A stretch of 64,000 nt of DNA from Paraflavitalea sp966211765. Its GTDB lineage: Bacteria > Bacteroidota > Bacteroidia > Chitinophagales > Chitinophagaceae. The notes beneath the pieces are model-generated. The model saw nothing but the letters and a program-made list of their open reading frames with translations. It ran no database searches and was not told the origin of the DNA. The translations under genes were made by a program, and so were the position numbers. Positions 17,166-26,743 of the stretch are shown here, in pieces; within the stretch, counting starts at the first letter, position 1; every line of letters starts with the position of its first letter. Location: the NCBI GenBank assembly GCA_966211765.1, contig CBIHOV010000016.1, positions 100,080 through 164,079 on the forward strand. Direction: 5' to 3'.

Positions 17166-17690
17166 TCAGCGCTGGTGGGCATTTCGGTACCGGGAAATAA
17201 CCCAGGAAATGGGCAGTCCTACAAATACCATCAGGATCGCCATCCCGGTGATAACGCCCGAGGTAGTATGCTTTCCCACACCAGGAGCGGCAGTCAGCGG
17301 CAATACCACCAGGTTCATAGCCACCCACACGAGTACGCCATAGGCCAGTCCGGATATGACCCAATTCTTGCTTACCTTATTGATCAATGGCCACACGTAA
17401 TAGAAGATAGCGGCAAATATGGTGGCGATCAGGAAGTGAAACAGCAGGCCCAGGATGGGCATCAGGGTTTTGTCACCATAGCCAACTTCTTTGCCAAAGG
17501 CAGCGCTGGCGATATAGTTCAGGATCGGGAAAGGATTTTTGCCTGTTTTGATCATATAACTCACAAAAGCAGCCAGGATATCCAGGATACCGGCTATTAA
17601 TCCCGCTTTAAGAATAATAGGAAATGGCTGTTTGCGTGATGCGATGCCCACACCAGGAGCAGTTAATGTAGAATGGCTTATTTTGGTCAT
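17166..17690 (-). CDS. Four-helix integral membrane protein (YagU/DUF1440-like)
   Basis: 174 residues with about four hydrophobic segments (around 25-45, 80-105, 110-135 and 145-165). The pattern GLIAGILDILAAFVSYMIKTG followed by ASAAFGKEVGY resembles the DUF1440/YagU group of inner-membrane proteins, whose role is poorly known. No catalytic or transport signature is visible. It lies upstream of the ArsR gene, 144 bases away, and the ArsR gene has its own promoter, so the two are probably separate units. Confidence 0.75.
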   Translation of the reverse strand: MTKISHSTLTAPGVGIASRKQPFPIILKAGLIAGILDILAAFVSYMIKTGKNPFPILNYIASAAFGKEVGYGDKTLMPILGLLFHFLIATIFAAIFYYVWPLINKVSKNWVISGLAYGVLVWVAMNLVVLPLTAAPGVGKHTTSGVITGMAILMVFVGLPISWVISRYRNAHQR

Positions 17691-18020
17691 GATAGTAAAG
17701 GACGGGTTAAACTTCCTCTTACAATAAATTTACCGCCATTTGCAGCAGGCCAATGCAGAGATATACGTACGGCGGCTATCAACCTCCTTACGGAAGGTAT
17801 CGTCTAATGATCAGCAATCACCTGCTCAAATCAGCTGTAGAGGCATCTGCGCTTAACCTCCTTAAAAGGATTCTTCCGCTCCGCAGGAATGGTGACTGTC
17901 GATGCTTTATAATCAGACTTTAACGGTCAATTGTCTGACATACAGTAATTCGTTGTTAATTTACTGGCCTTGCGAAGAAATAGATTAATTCATAATCAGT
18001 AATTCTTAATAATAGCCCCA
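17691..18020. other. Divergent intergenic region before the esterase gene
   Basis: 330 bases between the minus-strand membrane protein gene and the plus-strand esterase gene. The last 100 bases before 18021 are AT-rich and should hold the esterase promoter, but no exact TAnnTTTG box was found. A few short CCTTA-containing repeats were noted without clear meaning. Confidence 0.4.
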
Positions 18021-19421
18021 ATGATTGCCTGCATAAAAAAGATAGTGGTCCTTGTTATTGGTATTTACTGGTCGGGAATACTCACAGCTCAAACTTCCGA
18101 TGACCAGTTCCGCATGCCACTCAAATCTGTACTCACTGAAATTGAGCAACGCTATGGCATCAAAATGCAGTATGGGGAAGACATGGTCAAAGACAAATGG
18201 GTCAACTATGCCCGCTGGCGCTACCGGCCCGATGCAGAAACAACCCTCACCAATATATTGTCGCCGCTGGATATGGCGGTCAACAAAACAGGGGATAAGC
18301 GCTACAAGCTGAAGTATTTTGAATACCATCGTCTCACACCCGAAGAAGGCAAAGCAAGATTGGATTATCTCTCTTCTCTTTATAGTAATGCTCAACAATG
18401 GGAGCTGCGGAGAGATTCGCTCAAAAAATGCATGTGGGAAGCCCTGCAATTGTCTCCGCTGCCACCTGCACCTGCCGGCAAACCCATTATTGTCAATAAA
18501 AGAACGATGAATGGGTACACCATTGAGAACATTGCCTTTGAAGTGTTGCCCGGCGTATATATTGCCGGTTCCCTATATCGCCCGCTCAAAGCAAAAGGTA
18601 AAATACCCGTGGTGCTTTGCCCGGATGGGCACTGGGCACAACACCGGTACAGGGCCGATTGCCAATATCGTTGTGCTACCCTCGCACGCATGGGATCCAT
18701 GGCCATCAGTTACGATCTCTTTGCCTGGGGTGAGTCCTTATTGCAATTCAAAACAGAAGACCACCGGCGCGCCCTGGCCATGACCATACAGGCTTTGAGC
18801 ACTATCCGCATATTGGATTACCTCCTCAGCTTAAAAGAGGCCGACAGCAGCCGCGTAGCCATTTCAGGAGGCTCTGGTGGCGGCAGCCATACCATGCTGA
18901 TCACCGCGCTCGACAGCCGTATTAAATTGAGTGTACCGGTAGTGATGTTGTCTTCCTACCATAGCGGCGGATGTCCCTGTGAAAGCGGAATGCCCATACA
19001 CCTCTGTGGTGGCGGTACCGCCAATCCTGAAATAGCCGCCATGGCTGCGCCCCGGCCTCAGCTGGTGATCTCCGATGGTAAAGACTGGACAGACCATGTG
19101 CCCCAGACAGAGTTTCCTTACCTGCAAAAAATGTATGCTTATTATGGAAAAGCGGATCAGGTGGAAAATGTGCACCTGCCGGAAGAAGGACACGATTTTG
19201 GCGTTAATAAACGCCAGCCTTTGTATCTTTTTATTGCGAAACATTTTAAGCTCGACATAGCTTCCCAGCTGGATGCGGCCGGAAAAGTAGACGAAAGTAA
19301 AGTAACCATTGAGCCCGAAGCCGCCATGTTTGCATTTGGCGCCAAAGGAGAAAACCTCCCGGCCAATGCGATAAAGGGATTTGACCAGCTGCAGATTCTG
19401 TTTAATAATCTAAGGAAATAA
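18021..19421 (+). CDS. Secreted alpha/beta-hydrolase esterase with N-terminal STN-like domain
   Basis: 466 residues. A signal peptide (~1-23) is followed by an STN-like module (about 28-100; FRMPLKSVLTEIEQRYGIKM, then the repeat half around TTLTNILSPLDM), normally found in TonB transducers and secretins. The remainder is an alpha/beta-hydrolase resembling acetylxylan esterases: LCPDGHW oxyanion region, nucleophile elbow ISGGSGGGS (Ser285), and candidate acid and His in ISDGKDWTD and EEGHDFG. A Cys-rich loop (GGCPCESG) follows the elbow. It precedes two glycosidase genes, so removing acetyl groups from plant or animal glycans is plausible. The exact substrate is not known. Confidence 0.8.
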   Translation: MIACIKKIVVLVIGIYWSGILTAQTSDDQFRMPLKSVLTEIEQRYGIKMQYGEDMVKDKWVNYARWRYRPDAETTLTNILSPLDMAVNKTGDKRYKLKYFEYHRLTPEEGKARLDYLSSLYSNAQQWELRRDSLKKCMWEALQLSPLPPAPAGKPIIVNKRTMNGYTIENIAFEVLPGVYIAGSLYRPLKAKGKIPVVLCPDGHWAQHRYRADCQYRCATLARMGSMAISYDLFAWGESLLQFKTEDHRRALAMTIQALSTIRILDYLLSLKEADSSRVAISGGSGGGSHTMLITALDSRIKLSVPVVMLSSYHSGGCPCESGMPIHLCGGGTANPEIAAMAAPRPQLVISDGKDWTDHVPQTEFPYLQKMYAYYGKADQVENVHLPEEGHDFGVNKRQPLYLFIAKHFKLDIASQLDAAGKVDESKVTIEPEAAMFAFGAKGENLPANAIKGFDQLQILFNNLRK

Positions 19422-19502
19422 AAAAAGCTACCAACAGTAAGCCATTACAACGTTTACGAACTATTCACGATTGCCGATTGCCGATTCACGAAACTCATAC
19501 TT

Positions 19503-22247
19503 ATGTCCCGTCCCATTATCTTATTACTATTCATACTTAGTGCTACCATCACCTTCTCTCAGACCTACGATCTGCGCTGCGAACACCGCATAGATCCCCT
19601 GGGCATTGATAAAGCAGCGCCTGTATTAAGCTGGAAAATCAAAAGCAGCCAGCGGGACTTTATCCAATCAGCTTACCAGGTTATTGTATCCGAAAATGCC
19701 GCGCAGCTGGCCAACCATACAGGCAGCATATGGAACAGCGGCAAACAATCATCCGCCAATTCCATCCAGGTGGTATACAAAGGCAAAGCTTTGAAGCCTG
19801 CCACTACCTATTACTGGAAAGTACAGGTATGGGATCAAAACAAAAAAGCATTGGCATGGAGTGAAACGGGCCGCTTTACTACGGGATTGTTCACAACCGC
19901 CGACTGGAAGCAGGCACAGTGGATAGGGTATGAAGATATACAGGATACCATGCGGATCTTACCGGGTGTTCATGGCAGCGGCAATAAATTGGGGGAAAAA
20001 GCAAAGCAGCGGCCGGTAACTCCTTTATTCCGCAAACCCTTCAACATTAATAAAAAAGTATTGAGTGCCGTGGTGTTTGTGAGCGGGCTGGGCCAATATG
20101 AAATGACCGTGAATGGTACTAAAACCGGTGCAAGCTTCCTGGCGCCGGGCTGGACCTATTATGATAAAACCTGCCTGTACAATACCTACGATATTACCAG
20201 CCAATTGCAGGCAGGCAACAATGTGATCGGGGTAGTGGTGGGCAATGGGTTTCACAACATCAACCGTGAACGGTACCGAAAGCTGGTCACCGTATTTGGA
20301 ATGCCTAAGCTGATCTTCCAATTGAAGATCAGCTATACTGATGGCTCCTTGCAAACCATCGTATCCGATCAAAGCTGGAAAACAACACCATCGCCCATTA
20401 CCTTCAATAGTATTTTTGGTGGAGAAGACTATGATGCGCAGTTGGAACAAACGGGCTGGAATAAACCAGGCTTTAATGATGCAGCCTGGAAAAACGCCAT
20501 ACTGGTCACGCCCGCCAAAGGCAAGCTGATGGCAGAACTGGATTACCCGGTGAAAGTGATGCAATCATTCACCGCAAATAAAATAACACAGCCCGTGCCT
20601 GGTACCTACATGTATGATTTTGGGCAGAATGCTTCAGGCATCCTGGCAATAAAGGTACGGGGCAAAAAAGGGCAAACGGTGAAGCTAATACCCGCTGAGC
20701 TCATCAATGAGCAACAGTTGTCCAACCAGAAAGCTACTGGCAGTCCTTATTATTTTAGCTATACGTTGAAGGGCGATGGCGAAGAGACCTGGCAACCTTC
20801 CTTTTCTTATTATGGCTTCCGCTATGTGCAGGTAGAAGGAGCCGTGCCGGTTACCGATGCCGGCAATAAAGAACTTCCTGTTATCACAGGGCTTAGTTTA
20901 CTGCATACCCGCAATTCCGCTCCGGCCAACGGTTCATTTGTATGTTCCAATACTTTATTCAATCGTATTGACACCTTGATACAATGGGGCATTAAAGGTA
21001 ATTTCCAGAGTGTGGTTACCGATTGCCCCCACCGCGAAAAATTAAGCTGGCTGGAACAGGATTACCTCATGGGCGCTTCCCTCAAATACAATTTCGAGAC
21101 CTACAACCTGTACAATAAGCTCATCCATGATATGATGGATGCGCAGTTGCCAGATGGGCTGGTGCCCGATATTGCGCCGGAGTTTGTGCTGTTTGATGGT
21201 GGCTTCCGCGATTCGCCCGAATGGGGCAGTGCCGCCGTAATACTGCCCTGGCTGCAATACAAATGGTATGGAGATACCGCCATCATCCGCAAAGCCTGGC
21301 CCATGATGGAAAAGTACCTGGCTTTTCTCAAAGCCAAATCAAAGAACCATATCCTGTCGCATGGCTTGGGAGATTGGTATGATCTGGGACCGAATCGTCC
21401 GGGATTTGCGCAGCTCACTCCAATGGGCCTTACAGCTACTGCTATTTATTATTACGATGCAGCATTGTTGAGTGAAATGGCTTTACTGCTGGGCAAAACA
21501 ACCGATGCTTCCGTGTATGCCGCCCAGGCGCGGGAAATAAAGTTGAATTTCAATGACACCTTCTTTAATAAACAAACCAAAGTATATGCCACCGGCAGCC
21601 AGACTTCCATGGCCATGCCACTGGTAGTAGGATTGGTAGAAGATCAATACAAAGCGGCTGTGATGAAGAACCTGGTAGATTCCATCAAGGCAACCGGCAA
21701 AAAGCTCACAGCCGGAGATGTAGGATTCCATTTCCTGGTGCAGGCCTTGCATGAAGGCGGTGCTTCACAACTCTTGTACGATATGAATTTCAGGGATGAT
21801 GTGCCCGGCTATGGTTACCAGCTGAAAAAAGGAGCTACTGCACTCACCGAGTCCTGGCAGGCATTGGAAGTGGTATCCAATAACCACCTCATGCTGGGCC
21901 ATATCATGGAATGGTTTTATGGCGGGCTGGCCGGCATCCGTCAGTCTGAAAACTCCGTGGCCTGGCATGACATTGTGATACAACCAGAATTAGTAGGTGA
22001 TATTACCCATGTAAGGGGCAGCTACGAATCACTGTACGGAACCATCATCAGTGAATGGAAGAGAGAAGCCGGCGTTTTTACTTTGCATGTAACCATTCCT
22101 GCCAATACAAAAGCCATTATTTACCTGCCGGGTGCAGAGGGGAAACAGGTCATAGAAGGAGGCGCTGTACTAAAAGTGACGGCCTATAAAAAAGGAGCAG
22201 CCGTAGTGAAAGTAGGGGCGGGGGAGTATGAGTTTGTGGTAAGGTAA
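19503..22247 (+). CDS. Alpha-L-rhamnosidase (GH78)
   Basis: 914 residues with a signal peptide (~1-19) and periplasmic or outer-membrane location. The beta-sandwich N-domains include DLRCEHRIDPLGID and the Fn3-like LKPATTYYWKVQVWD; the rhamnosidase N-domain (around 180-330) contains VSGLGQYEMTVNG. The (alpha/alpha)6 catalytic barrel carries the family acidic motif TDCPHREKLSW (Asp507, Glu512). The enzyme hydrolyses terminal alpha-L-rhamnose from pectic or host glycans. It lies 81 bases after the esterase gene and 76 bases before the GH95 gene, so the three probably form one degradation unit. No SusC/SusD pair is present in the window. Confidence 0.93.
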   Translation: MSRPIILLLFILSATITFSQTYDLRCEHRIDPLGIDKAAPVLSWKIKSSQRDFIQSAYQVIVSENAAQLANHTGSIWNSGKQSSANSIQVVYKGKALKPATTYYWKVQVWDQNKKALAWSETGRFTTGLFTTADWKQAQWIGYEDIQDTMRILPGVHGSGNKLGEKAKQRPVTPLFRKPFNINKKVLSAVVFVSGLGQYEMTVNGTKTGASFLAPGWTYYDKTCLYNTYDITSQLQAGNNVIGVVVGNGFHNINRERYRKLVTVFGMPKLIFQLKISYTDGSLQTIVSDQSWKTTPSPITFNSIFGGEDYDAQLEQTGWNKPGFNDAAWKNAILVTPAKGKLMAELDYPVKVMQSFTANKITQPVPGTYMYDFGQNASGILAIKVRGKKGQTVKLIPAELINEQQLSNQKATGSPYYFSYTLKGDGEETWQPSFSYYGFRYVQVEGAVPVTDAGNKELPVITGLSLLHTRNSAPANGSFVCSNTLFNRIDTLIQWGIKGNFQSVVTDCPHREKLSWLEQDYLMGASLKYNFETYNLYNKLIHDMMDAQLPDGLVPDIAPEFVLFDGGFRDSPEWGSAAVILPWLQYKWYGDTAIIRKAWPMMEKYLAFLKAKSKNHILSHGLGDWYDLGPNRPGFAQLTPMGLTATAIYYYDAALLSEMALLLGKTTDASVYAAQAREIKLNFNDTFFNKQTKVYATGSQTSMAMPLVVGLVEDQYKAAVMKNLVDSIKATGKKLTAGDVGFHFLVQALHEGGASQLLYDMNFRDDVPGYGYQLKKGATALTESWQALEVVSNNHLMLGHIMEWFYGGLAGIRQSENSVAWHDIVIQPELVGDITHVRGSYESLYGTIISEWKREAGVFTLHVTIPANTKAIIYLPGAEGKQVIEGGAVLKVTAYKKGAAVVKVGAGEYEFVVR

Positions 22248-22323
22248 AATAAGAGTAATATTGTCACTCAACTTGCTTTGCTTGATGCTATATGGTCTAT
22301 TCACGTACTTTAAGACCAATTAG

Positions 22324-25179
22324 ATGAAGAAATACTTGCCTTTTCTATGCTTGCCGGTAATGATGATTACCGCTGTAATATCTGTCCTTGCACAACAAAC
22401 ACCACTCAAACTCTGGTACCAGCAACCCGCCAACAAATGGACCGAAGCCCTGCCCATTGGCAATGGCCGCCTGGGCGCCATGATCTATGGCAATGCACTG
22501 AATGAACACATCCAGTTTAATGAAGAGACTTTATGGTCTGGTGGTCCGCATGATTACCAGCACAATGGCGCGTATAAATATTTACAACCTATCCGCCAGC
22601 TCCTGCAGGAGGGTAAACAGGCCGAAGCAGAAGCCCTGGCCGAAAAGGAGTTCATGGGTGTAAAATATCCTGACCAAACCACTTATGATGCACAGAAAGC
22701 AGCCTGGCTCAAAAAAGTAAAAGCCGATACGCGCTATGCAGCGGCTGATTTCAATGATGCCGGCTGGAAGGAAATGCAGGTACCCAACAACAATGGATGG
22801 GAAAGTATAGGTCACGATGGCCTGGATGGCGCCGTGTGGTTCAGGACAGCTTTTGATGTACCTGAAGAATGGGCTGGTAAAAATATCTATATCGATCTTG
22901 GACGTGTACGCGATGTGGATATAACCTATGTAAATGGTCAGCCCATTGGCGCTACCGATACCCTCACCATCAACCGGCATTACCTCATCCCGGCTGCGGT
23001 GTTGAAGAAAGGACGGAATGTAGTAGCCGTGCAGGCCTTGAACTTCTACGACAAGGGTGGTTTCTCCGGCGCCCGGGGCGGACAAAAAGCTTTCATCATT
23101 TACCCGGAAGGCAGCACACCGGAAAACAGCAAGCCCATCAGCACCACCTGGAAATACGCTGTACAGGATGATAGTCCACCTATCTTTCCCCGCTACCAGG
23201 CCGATTACCAGCCATTCGGTGACCTATGGTTGAGATCAACCTATAAAGCTCCTCACCATGATGGCTTATTGGCGATGGTCACAGATTACCGTCGTGAGCT
23301 GGATATTAACAATGCGATCTCGACTGTTTCCTACAAACAACGCGGCATCACCTTCACACGTGAATACCTGGCCAGCGCACCACAACAATCCATCGTCGTT
23401 CATTTAACAGCCAGCAAGCCCGGTAGCATCAGCCTTGAAGCCCTGTTGAAATCTCCACATCAAATATCCTCCACCAAAAAAATAGACGATCATACCCTGG
23501 CCATTTCTCTGCAGGTAAAGAATGGCGTATTAAAGGGAACCAGCTACCTGCACGTTACCACCCAAAAAGGCACTGTCATAGTAACCGACAGTTCCATTGT
23601 GTTACGCGATGCCGACGAAGCAAGTTTCTACCTCGTGGCAGGAACCAGCTATAAGAGTTATAAAGACGTGGGCGGCGATCCGGAAGCCATCTGTAAAAAG
23701 TCGCTACAACTATTGCAGGGCAAGACCTATGCAGCCATCAAAACAACCCATATCACTGAATACAAAAAATACTTTAATACCTTTTCTGTTGACTTTGGCA
23801 GTACTGCCAATGCAACCTTGCCTACCGATCAACGCATTGATCAGTTCAGTGCTGTAAATGATCCGGCGCTGCTATCGCTCTACATCCAATACGGCCGCTA
23901 TTTACTGATCTCCTGTTCCCGGCCCGGCACACAACCGGCCAACCTGCAAGGCATCTGGAATGACCTTCTTACGCCGCCCTGGGGTAGTAAGTATACCACC
24001 AATATCAATCTCCAAATGAATTACTGGCCGGCAGAACTATTGAACCTGAGCGCCTGTACCGATCCTTTGTTACGGCTCATCAAAGAAGCGGCTGAAACAG
24101 GTGAGTTTACTGCCAAAGAACATTACAATGCTCCTGGTTGGGTATTGCACCACAATACCGATCTGTGGAGAGGCACAGCACCCATCAATGCGTCCAACCA
24201 TGGCATCTGGGTTACAGGTGCGGCATGGCTTTGTTTGCATCTGTGGGAGCATTACCAGTTTACGCAGGACAAACAATTCCTGCGGCAGGCTTATCCCTAC
24301 ATGAGATCAGCAGCAAACTTCTTCACCCAGTTCCTGGTAAAAGACCCCAAAACGGGTTGGCTCATCAGCACACCTTCCAATTCACCGGAACAAGGCGGAC
24401 TCGTAGCGGGTCCAACCATGGACCACCAGATCATCCGCGAACTGTTTAAGAATACCAGCAAAGCAGCTCAACTATTACAAACCGATGCAGCACTTCAAAA
24501 AATATGGCTGGCGCAATACCAGCAGATAGCGCCTAACCAGGTAGGTAAGTACGGGCAATTGCAGGAATGGCTGGAAGACAAAGACGACACGGCCAGCAAA
24601 CACCGCCATGTATCACACCTGTGGGGTGTGTATCCCGGTACAGATATTACCTGGGATAGTTCAGCCGGCCTCATGAAAGCGGCCCGCCAATCCTTACTAT
24701 ACCGCGGTGATGGCGGCACCGGTTGGAGCCTGGCCTGGAAAGTTAACCTTTGGGCAAGGTTCAAGGATGGTGATCATACCCTGCGTATGGCCGAACGACT
24801 GCTGGCTGCCGCCGATGGCAATACCGGCGAAGGGGGTGGTGTATACCGCAATCTCTTTGATGCCCATCCACCCTTTCAGATCGATGGTAACTTTGGAGGC
24901 TCCGCAGGCATGGCAGAAATGCTGGTGCAAAGCCATGCCGGATACATCGAGTTGCTGCCGGCCCTGCCTTCTGCCTTGCCCGATGGTTCCATCAAAGGCC
25001 TCTGCACAAGAGGCGGGTTTGAGATCGATATGCAATGGAAAGCCGGTGCTTTACAAACAGTATCCATCTTATCAAAAGCAGGTGGCCCATGCACAATAAA
25101 ATACAAGGGTAAAAATATTCAACTGAATACCCAGAAGGGGAAGCGTTATCCGCTTGCAAACAGCCAGTTTAAGGGATAA
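22324..25179 (+). CDS. GH95 alpha-L-fucosidase/galactosidase
   Basis: 951 residues with a signal peptide (~1-24). The N-terminal GH95 beta domain is identified by LPIGNGRLGAMIYG and FNEETLWSGGPHDY. It is interrupted at about 110-270 by a jelly-roll carbohydrate-binding-like insert (DAGWKEMQVPNN... VWFRTAFDVP), as in some Bacteroidota GH95 enzymes. The catalytic barrel follows, with NINLQMNYWPAEL (Asn560/Asn562 correspond to the Asn pair of characterised GH95 members) and FQIDGNFGGSAG. Members are inverting alpha-1,2-L-fucosidases or alpha-L-galactosidases, and the specificity cannot be settled here. It probably acts with the adjacent rhamnosidase and esterase. Confidence 0.92.
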   Translation: MKKYLPFLCLPVMMITAVISVLAQQTPLKLWYQQPANKWTEALPIGNGRLGAMIYGNALNEHIQFNEETLWSGGPHDYQHNGAYKYLQPIRQLLQEGKQAEAEALAEKEFMGVKYPDQTTYDAQKAAWLKKVKADTRYAAADFNDAGWKEMQVPNNNGWESIGHDGLDGAVWFRTAFDVPEEWAGKNIYIDLGRVRDVDITYVNGQPIGATDTLTINRHYLIPAAVLKKGRNVVAVQALNFYDKGGFSGARGGQKAFIIYPEGSTPENSKPISTTWKYAVQDDSPPIFPRYQADYQPFGDLWLRSTYKAPHHDGLLAMVTDYRRELDINNAISTVSYKQRGITFTREYLASAPQQSIVVHLTASKPGSISLEALLKSPHQISSTKKIDDHTLAISLQVKNGVLKGTSYLHVTTQKGTVIVTDSSIVLRDADEASFYLVAGTSYKSYKDVGGDPEAICKKSLQLLQGKTYAAIKTTHITEYKKYFNTFSVDFGSTANATLPTDQRIDQFSAVNDPALLSLYIQYGRYLLISCSRPGTQPANLQGIWNDLLTPPWGSKYTTNINLQMNYWPAELLNLSACTDPLLRLIKEAAETGEFTAKEHYNAPGWVLHHNTDLWRGTAPINASNHGIWVTGAAWLCLHLWEHYQFTQDKQFLRQAYPYMRSAANFFTQFLVKDPKTGWLISTPSNSPEQGGLVAGPTMDHQIIRELFKNTSKAAQLLQTDAALQKIWLAQYQQIAPNQVGKYGQLQEWLEDKDDTASKHRHVSHLWGVYPGTDITWDSSAGLMKAARQSLLYRGDGGTGWSLAWKVNLWARFKDGDHTLRMAERLLAAADGNTGEGGGVYRNLFDAHPPFQIDGNFGGSAGMAEMLVQSHAGYIELLPALPSALPDGSIKGLCTRGGFEIDMQWKAGALQTVSILSKAGGPCTIKYKGKNIQLNTQKGKRYPLANSQFKG

Positions 25180-25204
25180 TCATAATATCCCTACCTTCGG
25201 CAAC

Positions 25205-25792
25205 ATGGAAGCGGCAGTCAACAAACTATACCAATTCTTCCAATCCAGTAATTACTTTTCTGCCAGCCAGGTACAGGAGATCGTGCAGCTATTTGAAGAA
25301 AAGGAAATAGCGAAAGGTGATCTTTTGCTGAAAGAAGGGCAGGTTTCCAATGACTATTTTTTTCTGGGAGAAGGATTCATGCGCACATTCGTACATGATG
25401 TAGACGGGAAAGATGTGACCACTGGTTTTGCAGCAGCAGATCAGGTAGTGTTTGAAGTTTCATCATTTTTTAATCGAATCCCGTCCAGAGAAAATATTCA
25501 GGCAATGGTTCATTGTAAAGGCTGGTCCATTACCTATGAACAATTGAATTATTTATTCCATGCCTATCCTGCCTTCCGGGAATTTGGCAGATCTGTATTG
25601 GTAAAAGGTTTTACAGCACTCAAAAGCAGAACCCTGTCCATGATCACCGAAACAGCAGAACAGCGGTATGAGCACCTCTTGAAAACCAATCCCGATATAT
25701 TCCAAAATGTTCCGCTAAAGCACATCGCTTCTTACCTGGGAATTACCGACACCTCACTTAGCCGCATCAGAAAAGAGTATTCAAAAAAATAA
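25205..25792 (+). CDS. Crp/Fnr-family regulator
   Basis: About 195 residues from the ATG at 25205; the longer frame from 25154 overlaps the GH95 gene and is unlikely. A cyclic-nucleotide-binding-like beta roll spans about 25-125 (KGDLLLKEGQVSNDYFFLGEG). The C-terminal helix-turn-helix contains VPLKHIASYLGITDTSLSRIR. The phosphate-binding signature of true cAMP receptors is absent, as in many Bacteroidota members. It starts 25 bases after the GH95 gene and may be read with it, but function in glycan control is only inferred from position. Confidence 0.9.
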   Translation: MEAAVNKLYQFFQSSNYFSASQVQEIVQLFEEKEIAKGDLLLKEGQVSNDYFFLGEGFMRTFVHDVDGKDVTTGFAAADQVVFEVSSFFNRIPSRENIQAMVHCKGWSITYEQLNYLFHAYPAFREFGRSVLVKGFTALKSRTLSMITETAEQRYEHLLKTNPDIFQNVPLKHIASYLGITDTSLSRIRKEYSKK

Positions 25793-25805
25793 ACTTACAA
25801 AAAAC

Positions 25806-25876
25806 GAGTGGGTCGCCTTCCAAAACTTGTCCCGCTTTGCGGGAGGCGGCTCACCCCTTTCTTGCCATTTGGCAAG
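25806..25876. repeat. Cluster of GC-rich intergenic hairpins
   Basis: CCCGC-TTT-GCGGG (25831-25843) sits inside flanks that partly pair (GGTCGCC with GGCGGCTCACC, with a 4-base bulge). A second hairpin, CTTGCC-ATTT-GGCAAG, occupies 25861-25876. The arrangement resembles the paired hairpins at 5784-5830. It may be an extragenic palindromic element or a transcript-end structure after the Crp/Fnr gene. Confidence 0.5.
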
Positions 25877-25932
25877 AGAAAATAACAATATCTGTTTTTC
25901 CTTTGCTGTATAAATATATACAACAGCAAGCC

Positions 25933-26619
25933 ATGGAACATTTACCCCTGTATATACCGGTGGTCTTTATAGCCACCACTATACTCACTTTATTTTTCCT
26001 GTACAGATCCAGCAATCAGTCCCTGCGACTGGTAACTATCGTAACTAGTTGGCTGGTCATCCAGGCAGTCATTGGACTATCAGGTTTTTATATTGTCACA
26101 GATGTAACACCGCCACGTTTTGGGATCACTATTGGCATTCCGGTAGTAGCCATTATCATATTGTTCCTTTCTGCAAAAGGCAGGACATGGATCGATAGCT
26201 GGAGTTTATCCTGGCTCACCTGGCTGCACATCGTAAGGATACCGGTAGAGCTCGTATTGTTCTGGCTCTTCCTGCAAAAACAGGTCCCCCAACTGATGAC
26301 CTTTGAAGGCCGCAACCTGGATATCCTCTCTGGTATCACCGCACCGCTCATGGTGTTCATGGGGTTTCAACACCAGCAGCCACGTAAATTAGTCTTATTG
26401 ATATGGAATTTCATTTGCCTGGGCCTGCTCTTCAATATCGTGGTCCATGCGGTACTATCCGCTCCTTTACCTTTTCAGCAGCTGGCATTCGACCAACCCA
26501 ACGTGGCCCTGCTGTATTTTCCCTATATATGGCTACCTGCTTTCATTGTGCCGGCTGTGCTGTTATCACACTTGGTAGCCATCCGGAAACTGATCCTCAA
26601 AACCGGACAAACCCTGTAA
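25933..26619 (+). CDS. Multi-pass membrane protein of unknown function
   Basis: About 228 residues from the ATG at 25933, which directly precedes the first hydrophobic segment; the frame extends upstream to 25837 across the hairpin cluster and is less likely. Six or seven hydrophobic helices are visible, for example LYIPVVFIATTILTLFFLY and ITIGIPVVAIIILFLSA. I do not recognise a family. No charged catalytic motifs stand out. It follows a Crp/Fnr gene and precedes two FtsX-type permeases, with no direct evidence that they work together. Confidence 0.75.
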   Translation: MEHLPLYIPVVFIATTILTLFFLYRSSNQSLRLVTIVTSWLVIQAVIGLSGFYIVTDVTPPRFGITIGIPVVAIIILFLSAKGRTWIDSWSLSWLTWLHIVRIPVELVLFWLFLQKQVPQLMTFEGRNLDILSGITAPLMVFMGFQHQQPRKLVLLIWNFICLGLLFNIVVHAVLSAPLPFQQLAFDQPNVALLYFPYIWLPAFIVPAVLLSHLVAIRKLILKTGQTL

Positions 26620-26743
26620 CAAAAACGAACAGTTTTCGTGGACTGGCAGATAGTTAACCTATTGATTATCAGCAATGGCATAAGATGGCATCTTTTTGGG
26701 TTCCTAAATCAAATCCTTATGGCAACCCAATAAACCAGCCTGC

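Noticed and set aside
19464..19495. GATTGCCGATTGCCGATT tandem before the rhamnosidase gene
   Set aside because: Only two to three 7-base units; too short to call a repeat element, although it resembles units near 63600.
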